NCBI GenBank assembly: GCA_002784065.1
Contig: PFJY01000096.1
Span: forward strand, 1 to 38,724
From: Hydrogenophilales bacterium CG_4_10_14_3_um_filter_58_23
GTDB taxonomy: Bacteria > Pseudomonadota > Gammaproteobacteria > Burkholderiales > Sulfuricellaceae
Direction: 5' to 3'
Length of the DNA: 38,724 nt
Below, one piece after another: positions 19,246 through 28,896 of this stretch. Made by a program: the position numbers and the translations under genes. The notes beneath the pieces were generated by a model, which saw only the letters and a program-made list of their open reading frames with translations, had not been told where the DNA came from and did not search any database. How positions within the stretch are numbered: the stretch's first letter is position 1; the number at the start of each line of letters is the position of its first letter.

Positions 19246-20439
19246 TCAGCCTCCGATCGCCGTCGCCGGATCGACTTTCAGCGCCGCGCGGATGGCCAGG
19301 GTGCTGGCGAGGGTGCACACCACCATCACCACCACGAAGCCGCGCGCGGCATCCTCGGGCAGCAGCAGCACGTACTTCGGGAACAGCGGCCCCCACAGCG
19401 TGGCGGCGATCTTGCCGACGATGAAGCCGATCACCCCCAGCCCCAGCGCCTGTTGCAGGATCATGCCGGCGATAGTGCGGTTATGCGTGCCGATCAGTTT
19501 CAGCACGGCGATCTCGCGGATTTTTCCGAGCGTCATGGTGTAGATGATGAAGGCGACGATGGCCGCGCTGACGATCATCAGGATCACCAGGAACATGCCG
19601 ATCTGCTTGGCCGCAGTGGCGATCAGCTTGGCGATGAGGATGTCTTCCATCTGCGCGCGGGTATACGCCTGCAGATGCTTCCAGCGGCGGATGTCCTGTG
19701 CCACCGCCTCGGGAGAGCGGCCCTCGGCCACCCGCACCAGCACCGCATTGACGTTGTGGTTGCTGGTCTGCGAGGCGTTGATGGCGTCCAGCAGGCCCGG
19801 CACGCCGGGGCGGTTGAGCGCGGGGTTGGCGGCGGTGCGGGCGCGCTCGTTGACGATGGCGTCGTTGTCCTTGAGGAATTGCGCTTCCTGGGCGTCCTTG
19901 AGGGGGATGAACACCATCGGGTCGCCGCCGGAGGACACCATGCGCCGGGTCAGCCCTACCACGGTGTAATCGTGGCGGCGGATGCGGATGCGGTCGCCGA
20001 CATGGAAGCGGCTCATGACGTCGGCTATCGCCTCGTAGTGGCCGCGGGTAACGCGCCGGCCCGCCACCAAGTAGCCCGGCTCGCCCGGCTGGGCGGGTTC
20101 GAAGCCCACCACCATGGCGCGCACGTCGGTGCTGCCTTTGCGTACCTGCATGGTGAGGTAAGTGACATTGGCGGCCTGCGCCACGCCGGGCATGCCGAGG
20201 ATGCCGCGATAGACATCGTCGTGGATGCTGGACGATTCGGCATAGGGGCCCAGCGTGTCCTTCTGCACCACCCACAGGTCGGCGCCGCTGTTGTTGAGCA
20301 GCACCTTGGCGTCGTCCACCATGCCGCGATAGACGCCCGCCATGGTGAAGGTGACGCCGATCAAGAGCCCGAGGCCCAGCCCGGTGAGGACGAACTTGCC
20401 CCAGGAATGCAGGATGTCGCGACCGGCGAGGCTGATCAT
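19246..20439 (-). CDS. ABC transporter permease (FtsX/MacB-like)
   Basis: MacB-like periplasmic domain and C-terminal FtsX TM region (IREIAVLKLIGTHNRTIAGMILQQALGLG). Confidence 0.9.
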   Translation of the reverse strand: MISLAGRDILHSWGKFVLTGLGLGLLIGVTFTMAGVYRGMVDDAKVLLNNSGADLWVVQKDTLGPYAESSSIHDDVYRGILGMPGVAQAANVTYLTMQVRKGSTDVRAMVVGFEPAQPGEPGYLVAGRRVTRGHYEAIADVMSRFHVGDRIRIRRHDYTVVGLTRRMVSSGGDPMVFIPLKDAQEAQFLKDNDAIVNERARTAANPALNRPGVPGLLDAINASQTSNHNVNAVLVRVAEGRSPEAVAQDIRRWKHLQAYTRAQMEDILIAKLIATAAKQIGMFLVILMIVSAAIVAFIIYTMTLGKIREIAVLKLIGTHNRTIAGMILQQALGLGVIGFIVGKIAATLWGPLFPKYVLLLPEDAARGFVVVMVVCTLASTLAIRAALKVDPATAIGG

Positions 20440-21626
20440 TTCGCGGCTCCGGCCACGGCGTCCACCACCTTGATACGGCTGTCGTCATTGAGCTCGCGCT
20501 CGCTATAGACCACCACCTCGTCGCCAGCCCTCAGCCCTTCGACAATCTGCACCTTGCCGTCGAGGCCCGTTGCGCCGGTCTTCACCGGCACGAAGCGCAA
20601 ACGCCCGTCTGAACGCAGCCACACGCCAGCCTGGGCGCCACGATAATGCAAGCTGGCATTCGGCACGATCAGCGCATCGCTCACGCCGGGCAGGTGCAGC
20701 GTCACGTCCGCCATTTCGTTGCTGGTCACGCCGGGCGGCAAGGTGTCGAAGGCCACTTGGGCGATGCGCTCCTCGGTTACGCTGTCGCTGATCGGTTCCA
20801 CGCGCGCCACCTTGCCTGCCAGCGCCTTGCCGGGACGGGAACGCAGCGTGATTTCTGCCGGCAGACCCGCGCGCAATCCCGCGGAACGGCCCTGATCCAG
20901 CCTCACCGTCACCCACAGGCTTGCGGGGTCCTCCAGCTTGAGTATGGACTGTCCGGCAATCACCGTGGAGCCGGGCTCGGCATCACGCGACGTCACAACG
21001 CCATCGACCGGGACCAGCAAACGGATATTCCCGCGCTGCTGCTGCGCTGCCTCGCGCTCGGCTTCGAGGCGGGCAAGGTCATGCCGGGCGCTGACCAGCG
21101 CGGATTCGGCGGCGGTCAACTGGGCATCCGCCGATTGCTGTTGCTGCAATTTGGTATCCACCACGCTCTGGCTGACGAAGTTCTTTTTGCCCAGATCGAC
21201 GTAGCGCCGCACCTCGCTGGCAGCCAGTGCCTGGCGGCTTTTCGCATCCTGAACCTGGGCCTCGGCGGTAGTCACGGCGCTGCGGCCGCGCTCGGTCGCA
21301 GCCACTGCTGAAGCCACCCGCTTGTCGAGATCCACCGGATCCATTTCCGCCAGCAATTGGCCCGCTTTCACGCTGTCTCCCACATCCACCAGCACGCTTC
21401 TCACCCGTCCGGCGGCAGTCGGCCCGATGAGGTAAGCGCGCCGCGCCTCGACCGTGCCGATGCCTGACAGGGCGGGGGCCACTTCTCCTGTGGTAACCCG
21501 GGTCACGGTCACCTTGATCGGCGCGAGCGGGCCGCTCGTCGTCGCCAACCAGGCGAAGGCTATCAACAACGCAACGCCGAAGGCGGCAAACCAGACCTGA
21601 CGCGGCAAGGTAAAGGGAATTTTCAT
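20436..21626 (-). CDS. HlyD/RND-type periplasmic adaptor subunit
   Basis: IGTVEARRAYLIGPTAAGRVRSVLVDVGDSVKAGQLLAEMDP; coiled-coil hairpin; barrel domain. Confidence 0.92.
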   Translation of the reverse strand: MKIPFTLPRQVWFAAFGVALLIAFAWLATTSGPLAPIKVTVTRVTTGEVAPALSGIGTVEARRAYLIGPTAAGRVRSVLVDVGDSVKAGQLLAEMDPVDLDKRVASAVAATERGRSAVTTAEAQVQDAKSRQALAASEVRRYVDLGKKNFVSQSVVDTKLQQQQSADAQLTAAESALVSARHDLARLEAEREAAQQQRGNIRLLVPVDGVVTSRDAEPGSTVIAGQSILKLEDPASLWVTVRLDQGRSAGLRAGLPAEITLRSRPGKALAGKVARVEPISDSVTEERIAQVAFDTLPPGVTSNEMADVTLHLPGVSDALIVPNASLHYRGAQAGVWLRSDGRLRFVPVKTGATGLDGKVQIVEGLRAGDEVVVYSERELNDDSRIKVVDAVAGAAK

Positions 21627-21652
21627 GGCTTCAGTCCAATCAGTTCACAACA

Positions 21653-22552
21653 TCACAACAAATAGAACCCGCTTAAAACGGCAAGAAGTACGCCCAGCGA
21701 CCCTTTCAGCACCTGCTGTGGAACATGCCTCTGACAGGCCGCTCCCAGATACATCCCGGCCAATCCGCCCAGGCCGAACAGGCTACCCAGCCACCAGTCG
21801 GGTGATGCATAGCCGCCGCCGGGCAACGGCAGAAAAGAATAGACTAGCACGCCAACCACCGAGGTGACGAAAGTTCCCGCTAGCGCCGCGCCTGCCACGA
21901 CATGGATCGGCAGGCGGAACACCGCGATGCAGAACGGCGCGATGATCGCCCCGCCGCCGATACCATAGGTGCCGCCGATGATGCCCACCATGAAAGCCAG
22001 GGCCAGCATGGCGGGGGTACTGAATTCATGCACACAGCCTTGGAAGGTGAATATCACGCGCTCGCGTCCGACGTGCAGGATGCGCAGGCTCATGTCCGAT
22101 GTTGCCGCAACCGTGCCGGGTTGCTGCGGTTTCCTGGCCGCCCACGGAATAAACCCGGACAGCAAACGCCAGCTCAGGTACAACAAAACGGCGCCAACGA
22201 ACAATTTGAAACGCGCTGCATCCGGCAAATACAGGACGCGCAGATAGAACCCCAGCACGATGCCGGGCAGCGTGCCCAAGGTGATGAGCCCCGCCAACGG
22301 CCAGAACATCCGCCCTTCGCGCACGTAGCGCCACACCCCGCCGGGCGTGGCGAACAGGTTGAACACCAGATTGGTGGCGCTGGCGGCAGGACCGGCGAAC
22401 CCCAGCACACTCATCTGGAACGGCATCAGCAAGAAGGCACCGGAGATGCCGACCATGGAACAGAAAAAAGAGAGCACGAATGCCACCAAGGGCGGTAGCC
22501 ACAGCCAGGTTTCCACCCCCGAGGAAGAAAAGTGCCAGTAAAGGGCGCTCAC
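21653..22552 (-). CDS. TauE/SafE family sulfite exporter-like membrane protein
   Basis: Multi-TM with VGISGAFLLMPFQMSVLGF and GGTYGIGGGAIIAPFCIAVFRLPIHVVAGAAL. Confidence 0.85.
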   Translation of the reverse strand: MSALYWHFSSSGVETWLWLPPLVAFVLSFFCSMVGISGAFLLMPFQMSVLGFAGPAASATNLVFNLFATPGGVWRYVREGRMFWPLAGLITLGTLPGIVLGFYLRVLYLPDAARFKLFVGAVLLYLSWRLLSGFIPWAARKPQQPGTVAATSDMSLRILHVGRERVIFTFQGCVHEFSTPAMLALAFMVGIIGGTYGIGGGAIIAPFCIAVFRLPIHVVAGAALAGTFVTSVVGVLVYSFLPLPGGGYASPDWWLGSLFGLGGLAGMYLGAACQRHVPQQVLKGSLGVLLAVLSGFYLL

Positions 22553-23469
22553 GGGTTCTCTAATTCCAGGTAAACATTGCTGGCGTTGAACCGGTGCAGG
22601 CTATCGAAGTTCCGCAGCGAACGGTAGGCGCCATCGTCCAGGGTATTGATGGCGGTTTCCAGGTCGCCCCAGTCTTTCACCGCCTGGGCCATGTGGCTGC
22701 GTAGCAGTCGCAGGTAGTCCCGTGTGTCATGTTGGGCTTGGGCAAGATCGCAGATGTTTCCATGGCCGGGAACGATAAGTTTCGGTGCCAGCTTCTCCAT
22801 CGCCGCGAAGGAATCAAGCCAGTCGCGGCTACTGCCGAAAGGGAAAACACCCAGCATGCGATCCACGAACACCAGGTCGCCGGAAAACAGCACGTTCTGC
22901 TTCGGCAGCCAAACCACGCTGTCTCCCGGCGTATGGCCGCCGTGGAAATGCAGTAGCCGGATTTCCTGCCCGCCCAGACGCAGGGTTTCGGACTGGTCGA
23001 AGAAACGGTCGGGATTGACTGGCTGCGTTCCCGCCATTTTCTTGCCCAAGGTTTGGCGCAGACCGTCCAGCTGCATCCCGCCCCGCGCCTGCATGTCGGC
23101 CAAGGCGGGCCGGGCGGCAACAATCTCGGCGCCGATGGATTTGAAGTAACCGTTGCCCAGCCAGCGGTGATCCTGGCCGCCGGTATTGACGACCATTTTC
23201 ACCGGCTGGCTGGTCACCGTCTTGATGGCGCGATGGATTTTTTTCGCCACCTGCCAAGTGGGGCCGCTGTCGATCACAACCACGCCGTCACCGGTGACGA
23301 TAAAGCCAGTGTTGGCGTTCATGCCTTCGTTGTCGGTGGTGCGCATCCCGGTATCGCCGATGAAGGCGTACACATCGGGAGCCACCTTGACCGGCGTGAG
23401 GGTAAACGCAAAAGCATCGCCCACCGCCAGGCAAGAGAGGAACAGAATAATTCTGGTCAGGCGGATCAT
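22549..23469 (-). CDS. Exported MBL-fold protein with atypical metal motif
   Basis: Signal peptide; FIVTGDGVVVIDSGPTWQVAKKIHRAI; HFHGGHTPGDSVVWLP; FSGDLVFVDRM; VPGHG. HxHxDH region reads NTGGQDHRWLGN. Confidence 0.82.
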   Translation of the reverse strand: MIRLTRIILFLSCLAVGDAFAFTLTPVKVAPDVYAFIGDTGMRTTDNEGMNANTGFIVTGDGVVVIDSGPTWQVAKKIHRAIKTVTSQPVKMVVNTGGQDHRWLGNGYFKSIGAEIVAARPALADMQARGGMQLDGLRQTLGKKMAGTQPVNPDRFFDQSETLRLGGQEIRLLHFHGGHTPGDSVVWLPKQNVLFSGDLVFVDRMLGVFPFGSSRDWLDSFAAMEKLAPKLIVPGHGNICDLAQAQHDTRDYLRLLRSHMAQAVKDWGDLETAINTLDDGAYRSLRNFDSLHRFNASNVYLELENP

Positions 23470-23474
23470 TTTAT

Positions 23475-23906
23475 TTATTGAACACGGTAAGTCGAGTGGC
23501 AGGCCACGCACTGCTGTGTCACCTTCGACAGGCTATCCAGGGCGCGGGGGAGATCGCCTTCCTGCGCGGCCATGGCAAAACGGCTTGCGGCATGATGCAT
23601 CTCCGTGCCAATCGCCTGCATCCCCTTGGGCATGTACGGCGCCATGTGGGAGGCGTTATGCGCGACCATCGAAGTCATTCCAAGCCGGTGTTCGGCGATG
23701 TCCGCCGCCTTGTCCAGTTCCGATTTGGCCAGCAGCGCCAGAATTTCGTTCAGCGCCGCCAAATGGTCGCGCATGTTGGAAAGCTGATGCTGTCTCATCA
23801 TCTCGGGAAAATTGACCTTCTCGCGGGTATCGTCAGCCGCTTCGACGGAAGGCAGAATGCCCGCCGCCAAGGCCAGCACGCACACGATTTTAAAGAGTTT
23901 TTTCAT
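23475..23906 (-). CDS. Cytochrome c'-like protein with C-terminal CxxCH
   Basis: Signal peptide, helical body, C-terminal CVACHSTYRVQ. Confidence 0.8.
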   Translation of the reverse strand: MKKLFKIVCVLALAAGILPSVEAADDTREKVNFPEMMRQHQLSNMRDHLAALNEILALLAKSELDKAADIAEHRLGMTSMVAHNASHMAPYMPKGMQAIGTEMHHAASRFAMAAQEGDLPRALDSLSKVTQQCVACHSTYRVQ

Positions 23907-23955
23907 GTTTTGATACCTCGGCACATTAATCGGAAGGCTCATCTTAAATCAGGCT

Positions 23956-23997
23956 CCCGCATACCGGATATGATTTCAGTCATATACGGTATGCGGG
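23956..23997. promoter_or_regulatory. Near-perfect inverted repeat, possible operator
   Basis: CCCGCATACCGGATATGA (23956-23973) / TCATATACGGTATGCGGG (23980-23997), one mismatch, 6-nt spacer, no T-run. Confidence 0.6.
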
Positions 23998-24007
23998 ATA
24001 ACCGTTT

Positions 24008-24613
24008 TCAAGCATTTCCCAACAGTCTCAGGATCTGGCCTTGCCTTTCGATCAACCCGCGCGCTTCCATATCATTCAGCGTCCGGTAGAGTGTTTCGTG
24101 GGCCAAGTTCATTTCCGCCGCCCACGCCTTGAGCGACCCGGGCAAATGGACCTCGCCTGTTTCTTCGGCGCCTTCAGTCAGAAGATAATGCAGCACGCGA
24201 TCGGATGCGCCCTTCAGGCTCAGCCGTTCGAAACGTTTGCGCAGGGCGCGCAGATTTCCCGCCAGTTCCATGGCCCAGGCGAAGGCAAAACTGCTGTCGC
24301 CCTCCAGAAAAGTGCGGAACACCTTTACCGGAATGGTTAACAGCGTTCCCTCTGCCGTGCAAATCGCAGTGCAATGATAGTATTCGGCACCCAGGCTGGC
24401 TTCGGCAAAATATTCCCCCGCACCGGCACGATGAAGCAATATCTCACCGCCGTCTGCGCCATAACGAACCAGCCTGATTTCCCCAGCGACCACGCGATAT
24501 ATCGCTTGAACGTTATCGCCGAGATGAAACAGCTGTTCGCCTTTCCTGATTGGCCCGATCCTGCAAGTCTGCCTCAGTTCAGACGGGAAAAATGACGGGA
24601 AAAAATCTTCCAT
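24008..24613 (-). CDS. Crp/Fnr-family transcriptional regulator
   Basis: cNMP-like domain (LFHLGDNVQAIYRVVAGEIRLVRY) and C-terminal HTH (AWAAEMNLAHETLYRTLNDMEARGLI). Confidence 0.9.
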   Translation of the reverse strand: MEDFFPSFFPSELRQTCRIGPIRKGEQLFHLGDNVQAIYRVVAGEIRLVRYGADGGEILLHRAGAGEYFAEASLGAEYYHCTAICTAEGTLLTIPVKVFRTFLEGDSSFAFAWAMELAGNLRALRKRFERLSLKGASDRVLHYLLTEGAEETGEVHLPGSLKAWAAEMNLAHETLYRTLNDMEARGLIERQGQILRLLGNA

Positions 24614-24658
24614 AGAGATTAGAGAACCTCGATATTCAACGAACAACAAGGGCTGGAA

Positions 24659-27600
24659 TCAGCGTTGTTTTTCAGATACCCACACATAGAACATCGGCAG
24701 ATAGAACAGGGAGAGCACCGTCCCCAACAATAGCCCGCCGATCGCCGCATCGGCCAACGGAGAAAGGCGCTCCAACCCCACCGCGCGCTGCATGGCGATC
24801 GGAATCATGCCGGCGATGGTGCCGAAGGCGGTCATCAGGATCGGCCGGTAGCGCAACCGGATCGAGTCCATTGCCGCCTCGAATGCGCCACTGCCCGCGC
24901 GACGACGCTCCTGAATGAAATCCACCATCAGGATGGAGTTTTTGATGATGATGGAAAACAGCAGGACGATGCCGAGAATGGCGGGCAAAGCCAGCGCCTT
25001 GTTGAAGGCCAGCAGCCCCCATACCGCACCGATGGCTGAAAGCGGCAAGATGATGATCGACAGCAGCGCCAAAGCAACGCTGCCGTAGGCGGGAGTAAGC
25101 ACTCCGAACAGCAGCAGCACGCCCATCCCCAAACCCGTCAACATGCGCTTGCTTGAATCTGCTCCCGCTGCATTATCGCCCATGTCGCTGGCTTCCACGC
25201 CCGGCGGCAGCACCTTCTGTACCGCGGCAAGAGAGTTCTCGCTCAGAATGCTGATCGGCGCAGTATTGCGATAGCCCAGCACGTCCATGCTGTAGCGGTT
25301 GCCGTTGGTGGTGAGCAGGGAAAGCCCCGGCTGGTTGACGATAGTGCTGATTTCGCCCAGGCTCACCGTGCTGCCGTCCGGCAAGGGGATGGGCAGCAGG
25401 CTCAGGGTCGCCGGGTTGGATCGGTAGGGTTCGCTAAAATAGCTGCGAACCGGGATGGCGCTTACCGTGGGCAGCTTGCTCATGCTGGCCACGGCCGCGC
25501 CCTTCAGGGGCAACTGGGCGAGCACGACGTCGGGGGTCAGGCCGAGCGTGCGCAGTTTGTCCTCGTTCAGCACCAGGCTGGCTTCCGTGGTGTTGGCGTC
25601 CCAGCTCACCGACACCGAGGACAATCCGGGAACGGTTTGCAGTGCCGCCTTGACGCGTTCGGCAGCAGCCGGCAACAGCCGCCAGTCTTCGGCTGTAAGG
25701 CGGATGTCGACCGGCGCCTTGATGGTGGAAAGCGCGGTAGCGCCCGAGTCATAGGCATCGGCGATAGTCACCCCCGGCAGGGCCGCAAGCTGGCGGCGCA
25801 AATCCGCCTCGATCTGCCAACTGCTTTCCTTGCGCTCCAGGCGGTTGACGTAGGTGATGGCGAAGGTCGCCTCCGCCGGCAACTGGCCGGAGCCGAGGGA
25901 AATCACCCCCGCCTCGGAACCGAATGTCGCGCTCACCCGCTGCACCCGCTGGTCCTGCATCAGGCGTGCCTCGAAAGCCTTGAGCCGGTTTTCCGCCACA
26001 TCCACCGGCTCGTTGGCGCCGAATTTCACGTGCACCCGCACGATGCCGGTATCCATCGGCGGCAGCGCGTCCCTGCCGATCAGGGGAATGATGGTCTTGA
26101 AGCTGAACACCAGCAGCATGAAGGCGGGAATCACCAGGATCATGCGGCGGAAAAATCCGCCGTTGAAGGCGAAACGCAGTGCGCCGGCATAGAGTCCCGC
26201 TCCCGGCGCCACGGTGCGCTGGTAAAATTTTTCCATGAAGAGTTCGAGGCGGTTCTTGGGCGGCAAGCCGTTGCGGTACCAGAAGACAGAAAGACGGGGG
26301 ATGAAGGTCACCGCCACGAAATAGGAGGTGAATACCGCGATCACCACCGCCAGAATCAGGTGCTTGAATATCTGCTGGGAAAAGTCGCCGACGAACATCA
26401 GCGGCGCAATCACCACCGCCGTCGCCAGGGTGCCGACGAATACCGGGAACAGCACCTCCTCGGTGCCCCTGCGGATGGCGGTCTGCACGTCCTCATGCAG
26501 TTCGCCCAGGTGGCGTTCGATATTCTCCAGCACCACCACGGCGTCGTCCACCAGCATCCCCAGCGCCAGGATGATTCCGGTCATGACCAGGATATTCAGC
26601 TCCTTGCCGGTCAGCCACAGGATCGCCAGGGTGGAAAGGAACACCAGCGGGATCGACACCAGCGCCGTCGCCACCGCGCGCCAGTTGCCGAGGAAGAACA
26701 GGATCACCACGCTGGTGAAGATAATGGCGTCGCGCAGCGCCTCCACCATGTTGGCGTTGGAGGTCTGGATCAGCTCGCCCTGGGTGTCGGCTATGGAAAA
26801 TTCGATGTTGGGATAACGCGCCTTGAGCCGGGGCAGCTGCGCCTCGATATCGTTGATCGTCGCCTGCACCGCGCCTCCCGGCGCGCGCAACACCGCCACC
26901 GCGATGGCGGGCTTGCCGTTGCCGTGATAGGCGGAATAGCGCTCGGCATGGTCGAGGCGCAGTTCCGCCACGTCGCCCAGCGTCAGGCCGTGGATCAACG
27001 GCAGCAGGCGCAACGCCTCGACGTTGGCGCGCTCGCCGTAGATCGTCAGGGTCAGGCTGCTATCCTTGCCCTGGGCGGTACCCAGCGGCCAATCGCGATT
27101 GAGCTTGCCGAGCAGGTCCTGCAATTGCGCCTGGGAAATGCGGTAGCGGGCAAGCTTGAGGGGGTCGAACTCGACTCGCACCGCCGGCTCGTAGCCGCCA
27201 AAAATCTCCACGTTGGCAATCGCCGGTTGGGTGATGAGGGCAGTGCGGACATCGTTCTCCGCCAGCAAGCGCACCTGGGCCAGAGTCAGGCCGCTGCCCG
27301 CCTTGGGCGAAAGCGCCAGCACCATTACCGGCGAAGTGAAGCCACCCACCGCGTAGACGCTGGAAGGCGGCACCTCGGGAGGTAGCTTGCCGCGCACCCT
27401 GGAGAGCGCGTTATTCACGTCCAGCAGCGCCGCATCCAGCCCCTTCTCGTAATTGAACTCGGCGCGCACGATCGAGACTTCGTTCTTGTTGGTGCTCTGC
27501 ACGTCGCGCACGTGGGAGAGGGCATACAGCTCCTGCTCGATCGGGCGCGACAGCTTCTGCGCCACGGTCAGCGCGGACGCACCGGGCAACTGGGTGATCA

Positions 27601-27736
27601 CCGTGACCTGCGGCCGCTCCACGTCGGGATACATGTTGCGCGGCATGTTCATGTAGCCGACCACACCCAGCAGCGAGGTGATCGCCAGGATCATCTTCAG
27701 CAGCAGCGGACGGTTATGGAAAAATTTGAATAACAT
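24659..27736 (-). CDS. RND efflux transporter permease (AcrB/MdtB-like), start trimmed to MLFKFFHN
   Basis: ~1025 aa; ALGMLVDDAVVVLENIERH and other RND motifs; followed upstream by HlyD and TolC genes. Confidence 0.95.
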   Translation of the reverse strand: MLFKFFHNRPLLLKMILAITSLLGVVGYMNMPRNMYPDVERPQVTVITQLPGASALTVAQKLSRPIEQELYALSHVRDVQSTNKNEVSIVRAEFNYEKGLDAALLDVNNALSRVRGKLPPEVPPSSVYAVGGFTSPVMVLALSPKAGSGLTLAQVRLLAENDVRTALITQPAIANVEIFGGYEPAVRVEFDPLKLARYRISQAQLQDLLGKLNRDWPLGTAQGKDSSLTLTIYGERANVEALRLLPLIHGLTLGDVAELRLDHAERYSAYHGNGKPAIAVAVLRAPGGAVQATINDIEAQLPRLKARYPNIEFSIADTQGELIQTSNANMVEALRDAIIFTSVVILFFLGNWRAVATALVSIPLVFLSTLAILWLTGKELNILVMTGIILALGMLVDDAVVVLENIERHLGELHEDVQTAIRRGTEEVLFPVFVGTLATAVVIAPLMFVGDFSQQIFKHLILAVVIAVFTSYFVAVTFIPRLSVFWYRNGLPPKNRLELFMEKFYQRTVAPGAGLYAGALRFAFNGGFFRRMILVIPAFMLLVFSFKTIIPLIGRDALPPMDTGIVRVHVKFGANEPVDVAENRLKAFEARLMQDQRVQRVSATFGSEAGVISLGSGQLPAEATFAITYVNRLERKESSWQIEADLRRQLAALPGVTIADAYDSGATALSTIKAPVDIRLTAEDWRLLPAAAERVKAALQTVPGLSSVSVSWDANTTEASLVLNEDKLRTLGLTPDVVLAQLPLKGAAVASMSKLPTVSAIPVRSYFSEPYRSNPATLSLLPIPLPDGSTVSLGEISTIVNQPGLSLLTTNGNRYSMDVLGYRNTAPISILSENSLAAVQKVLPPGVEASDMGDNAAGADSSKRMLTGLGMGVLLLFGVLTPAYGSVALALLSIIILPLSAIGAVWGLLAFNKALALPAILGIVLLFSIIIKNSILMVDFIQERRRAGSGAFEAAMDSIRLRYRPILMTAFGTIAGMIPIAMQRAVGLERLSPLADAAIGGLLLGTVLSLFYLPMFYVWVSEKQR

Positions 27737-27755
27737 GGCTTGTCCTGGTTTGGTA

Positions 27756-27827
27756 GGGTGGGCACGTTTTTGTGCCCACGCAGTCAGCGAAGGTTGTTTC
27801 CGCGTGGGCACAAAAACGTGCCCACCC
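27756..27827. repeat. REP/BIME-like perfect inverted repeat between RND and HlyD genes
   Basis: 26-bp arms GGGTGGGCACGTTTTTGTGCCCACGC (27756-27781) / GCGTGGGCACAAAAACGTGCCCACCC (27802-27827), 20-nt spacer; each arm is itself hairpin-forming. Confidence 0.9.
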
Positions 27828-27831
27828 TTGC

Positions 27832-28896
27832 TCAGTTGGGCTGAACGCGGAATGGCACCCCGGCGGCCAGCCGGGTCAGGATGTCGGGGCTGGCGCAGGC
27901 CACGCGTTGGCCGTGCAGCCGGTTGTCCAGCGTGGCGGCGCCCTCCTCCCCCGCTGCCGCCAGCGCAATGCGCAGCGGCTCCACCTTCTTGTCGTCCGGC
28001 AGCCGCAGCACGGTGGCGGACTTTCCGTCGTCATTGAACAGGCAGGCGCGGGGCAGGAACAGGGCCTGGCTGGACTCGAACACCACGGTCCTGACTTCGA
28101 TGCGCGCGCCGGGAATGAAGGCGCCATCCTGGGTGCGCGCCTCGTAGCGGCGCAAGCCTTGCGGGCCGGCTTCCGGCCATGGCCGTAGCGGCAGGGTCTG
28201 GCCGCCGACGCGCAACCCGGTCGGCTGCACGGTTTCCGGCACGCTGACCAGCAAACGGTTGCCGGAGCGGGTATCGACGATCTTCAGCAGGGGTTTGCCG
28301 GGCGTGGCCAGGTCGCCCGGCTGCACCAGGCGCTGGCTGACCACGCCGGCGAAGGGTGCCGTCACCGTGGCATTGCGCAGGTTTTCCCTGGCCGCCGCAT
28401 GGCGGGTCCGCGCAGCAGCAAAGGTAGCCTCGGCCGACTGGAGCTGCTCCTGGGAGACGCCCTGGATCGGGTACAGGACTTGGGCGCGGCGCAGGCGTTC
28501 CTGCTCGGCCTTGAGATTGCTTTCGGCGGCAGCCAGATCGGCATCGAGCGAACTGCCCTGTGATTGCCCTTGGGCTTGCCCCTGGCCTGGCGGGCTCATG
28601 TCGAGGCGCGCCAGCAGGTCGCCGCGCTTGAAGCGCTCCCCCTCGAACAGCGGCAAGGCAGTCACGTAGGCGGTCAGGCGGCTCGACACCATGCTGTCGC
28701 GCACCGCCTGAACATCGGCGGTGGTACGCAAGGTCAGCGCCACCGGCCCTGTTTTCAGGGTTTGGGTTGTCACCACCACCGGCAGCGTCTGCGGGGTTGT
28801 TTCCTGGGCGAGCTGGTGACGCTTCTTCATGACCAGCGCAACGCCGGCACCCACTACGGCAACAAGGATCAGCACTACGACGGCTTTCTTTTTCAT
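27832..28896 (-). CDS. RND efflux periplasmic adaptor subunit
   Basis: MFP features: TADVQAVRDSMVSSRLTAYVTALPLFEGERFKRGDLLARLD, coiled coil, NATVTAPFAGVVSQRLVQPGDL. Confidence 0.92.
   Translation of the reverse strand: MKKKAVVVLILVAVVGAGVALVMKKRHQLAQETTPQTLPVVVTTQTLKTGPVALTLRTTADVQAVRDSMVSSRLTAYVTALPLFEGERFKRGDLLARLDMSPPGQGQAQGQSQGSSLDADLAAAESNLKAEQERLRRAQVLYPIQGVSQEQLQSAEATFAAARTRHAAARENLRNATVTAPFAGVVSQRLVQPGDLATPGKPLLKIVDTRSGNRLLVSVPETVQPTGLRVGGQTLPLRPWPEAGPQGLRRYEARTQDGAFIPGARIEVRTVVFESSQALFLPRACLFNDDGKSATVLRLPDDKKVEPLRIALAAAGEEGAATLDNRLHGQRVACASPDILTRLAAGVPFRVQPN

Noticed and set aside
19204-20508. Plus-strand 434-aa ORF antisense to the FtsX-like permease
   Set aside because: His/Asp-rich antisense artefact; no RBS or domain evidence.
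25637-27385. Plus-strand 582-aa ORF antisense to the RND gene
   Set aside because: Low-complexity His/Gln/Arg-rich composition typical of antisense frames in GC-rich DNA; the minus strand encodes a clear RND permease.
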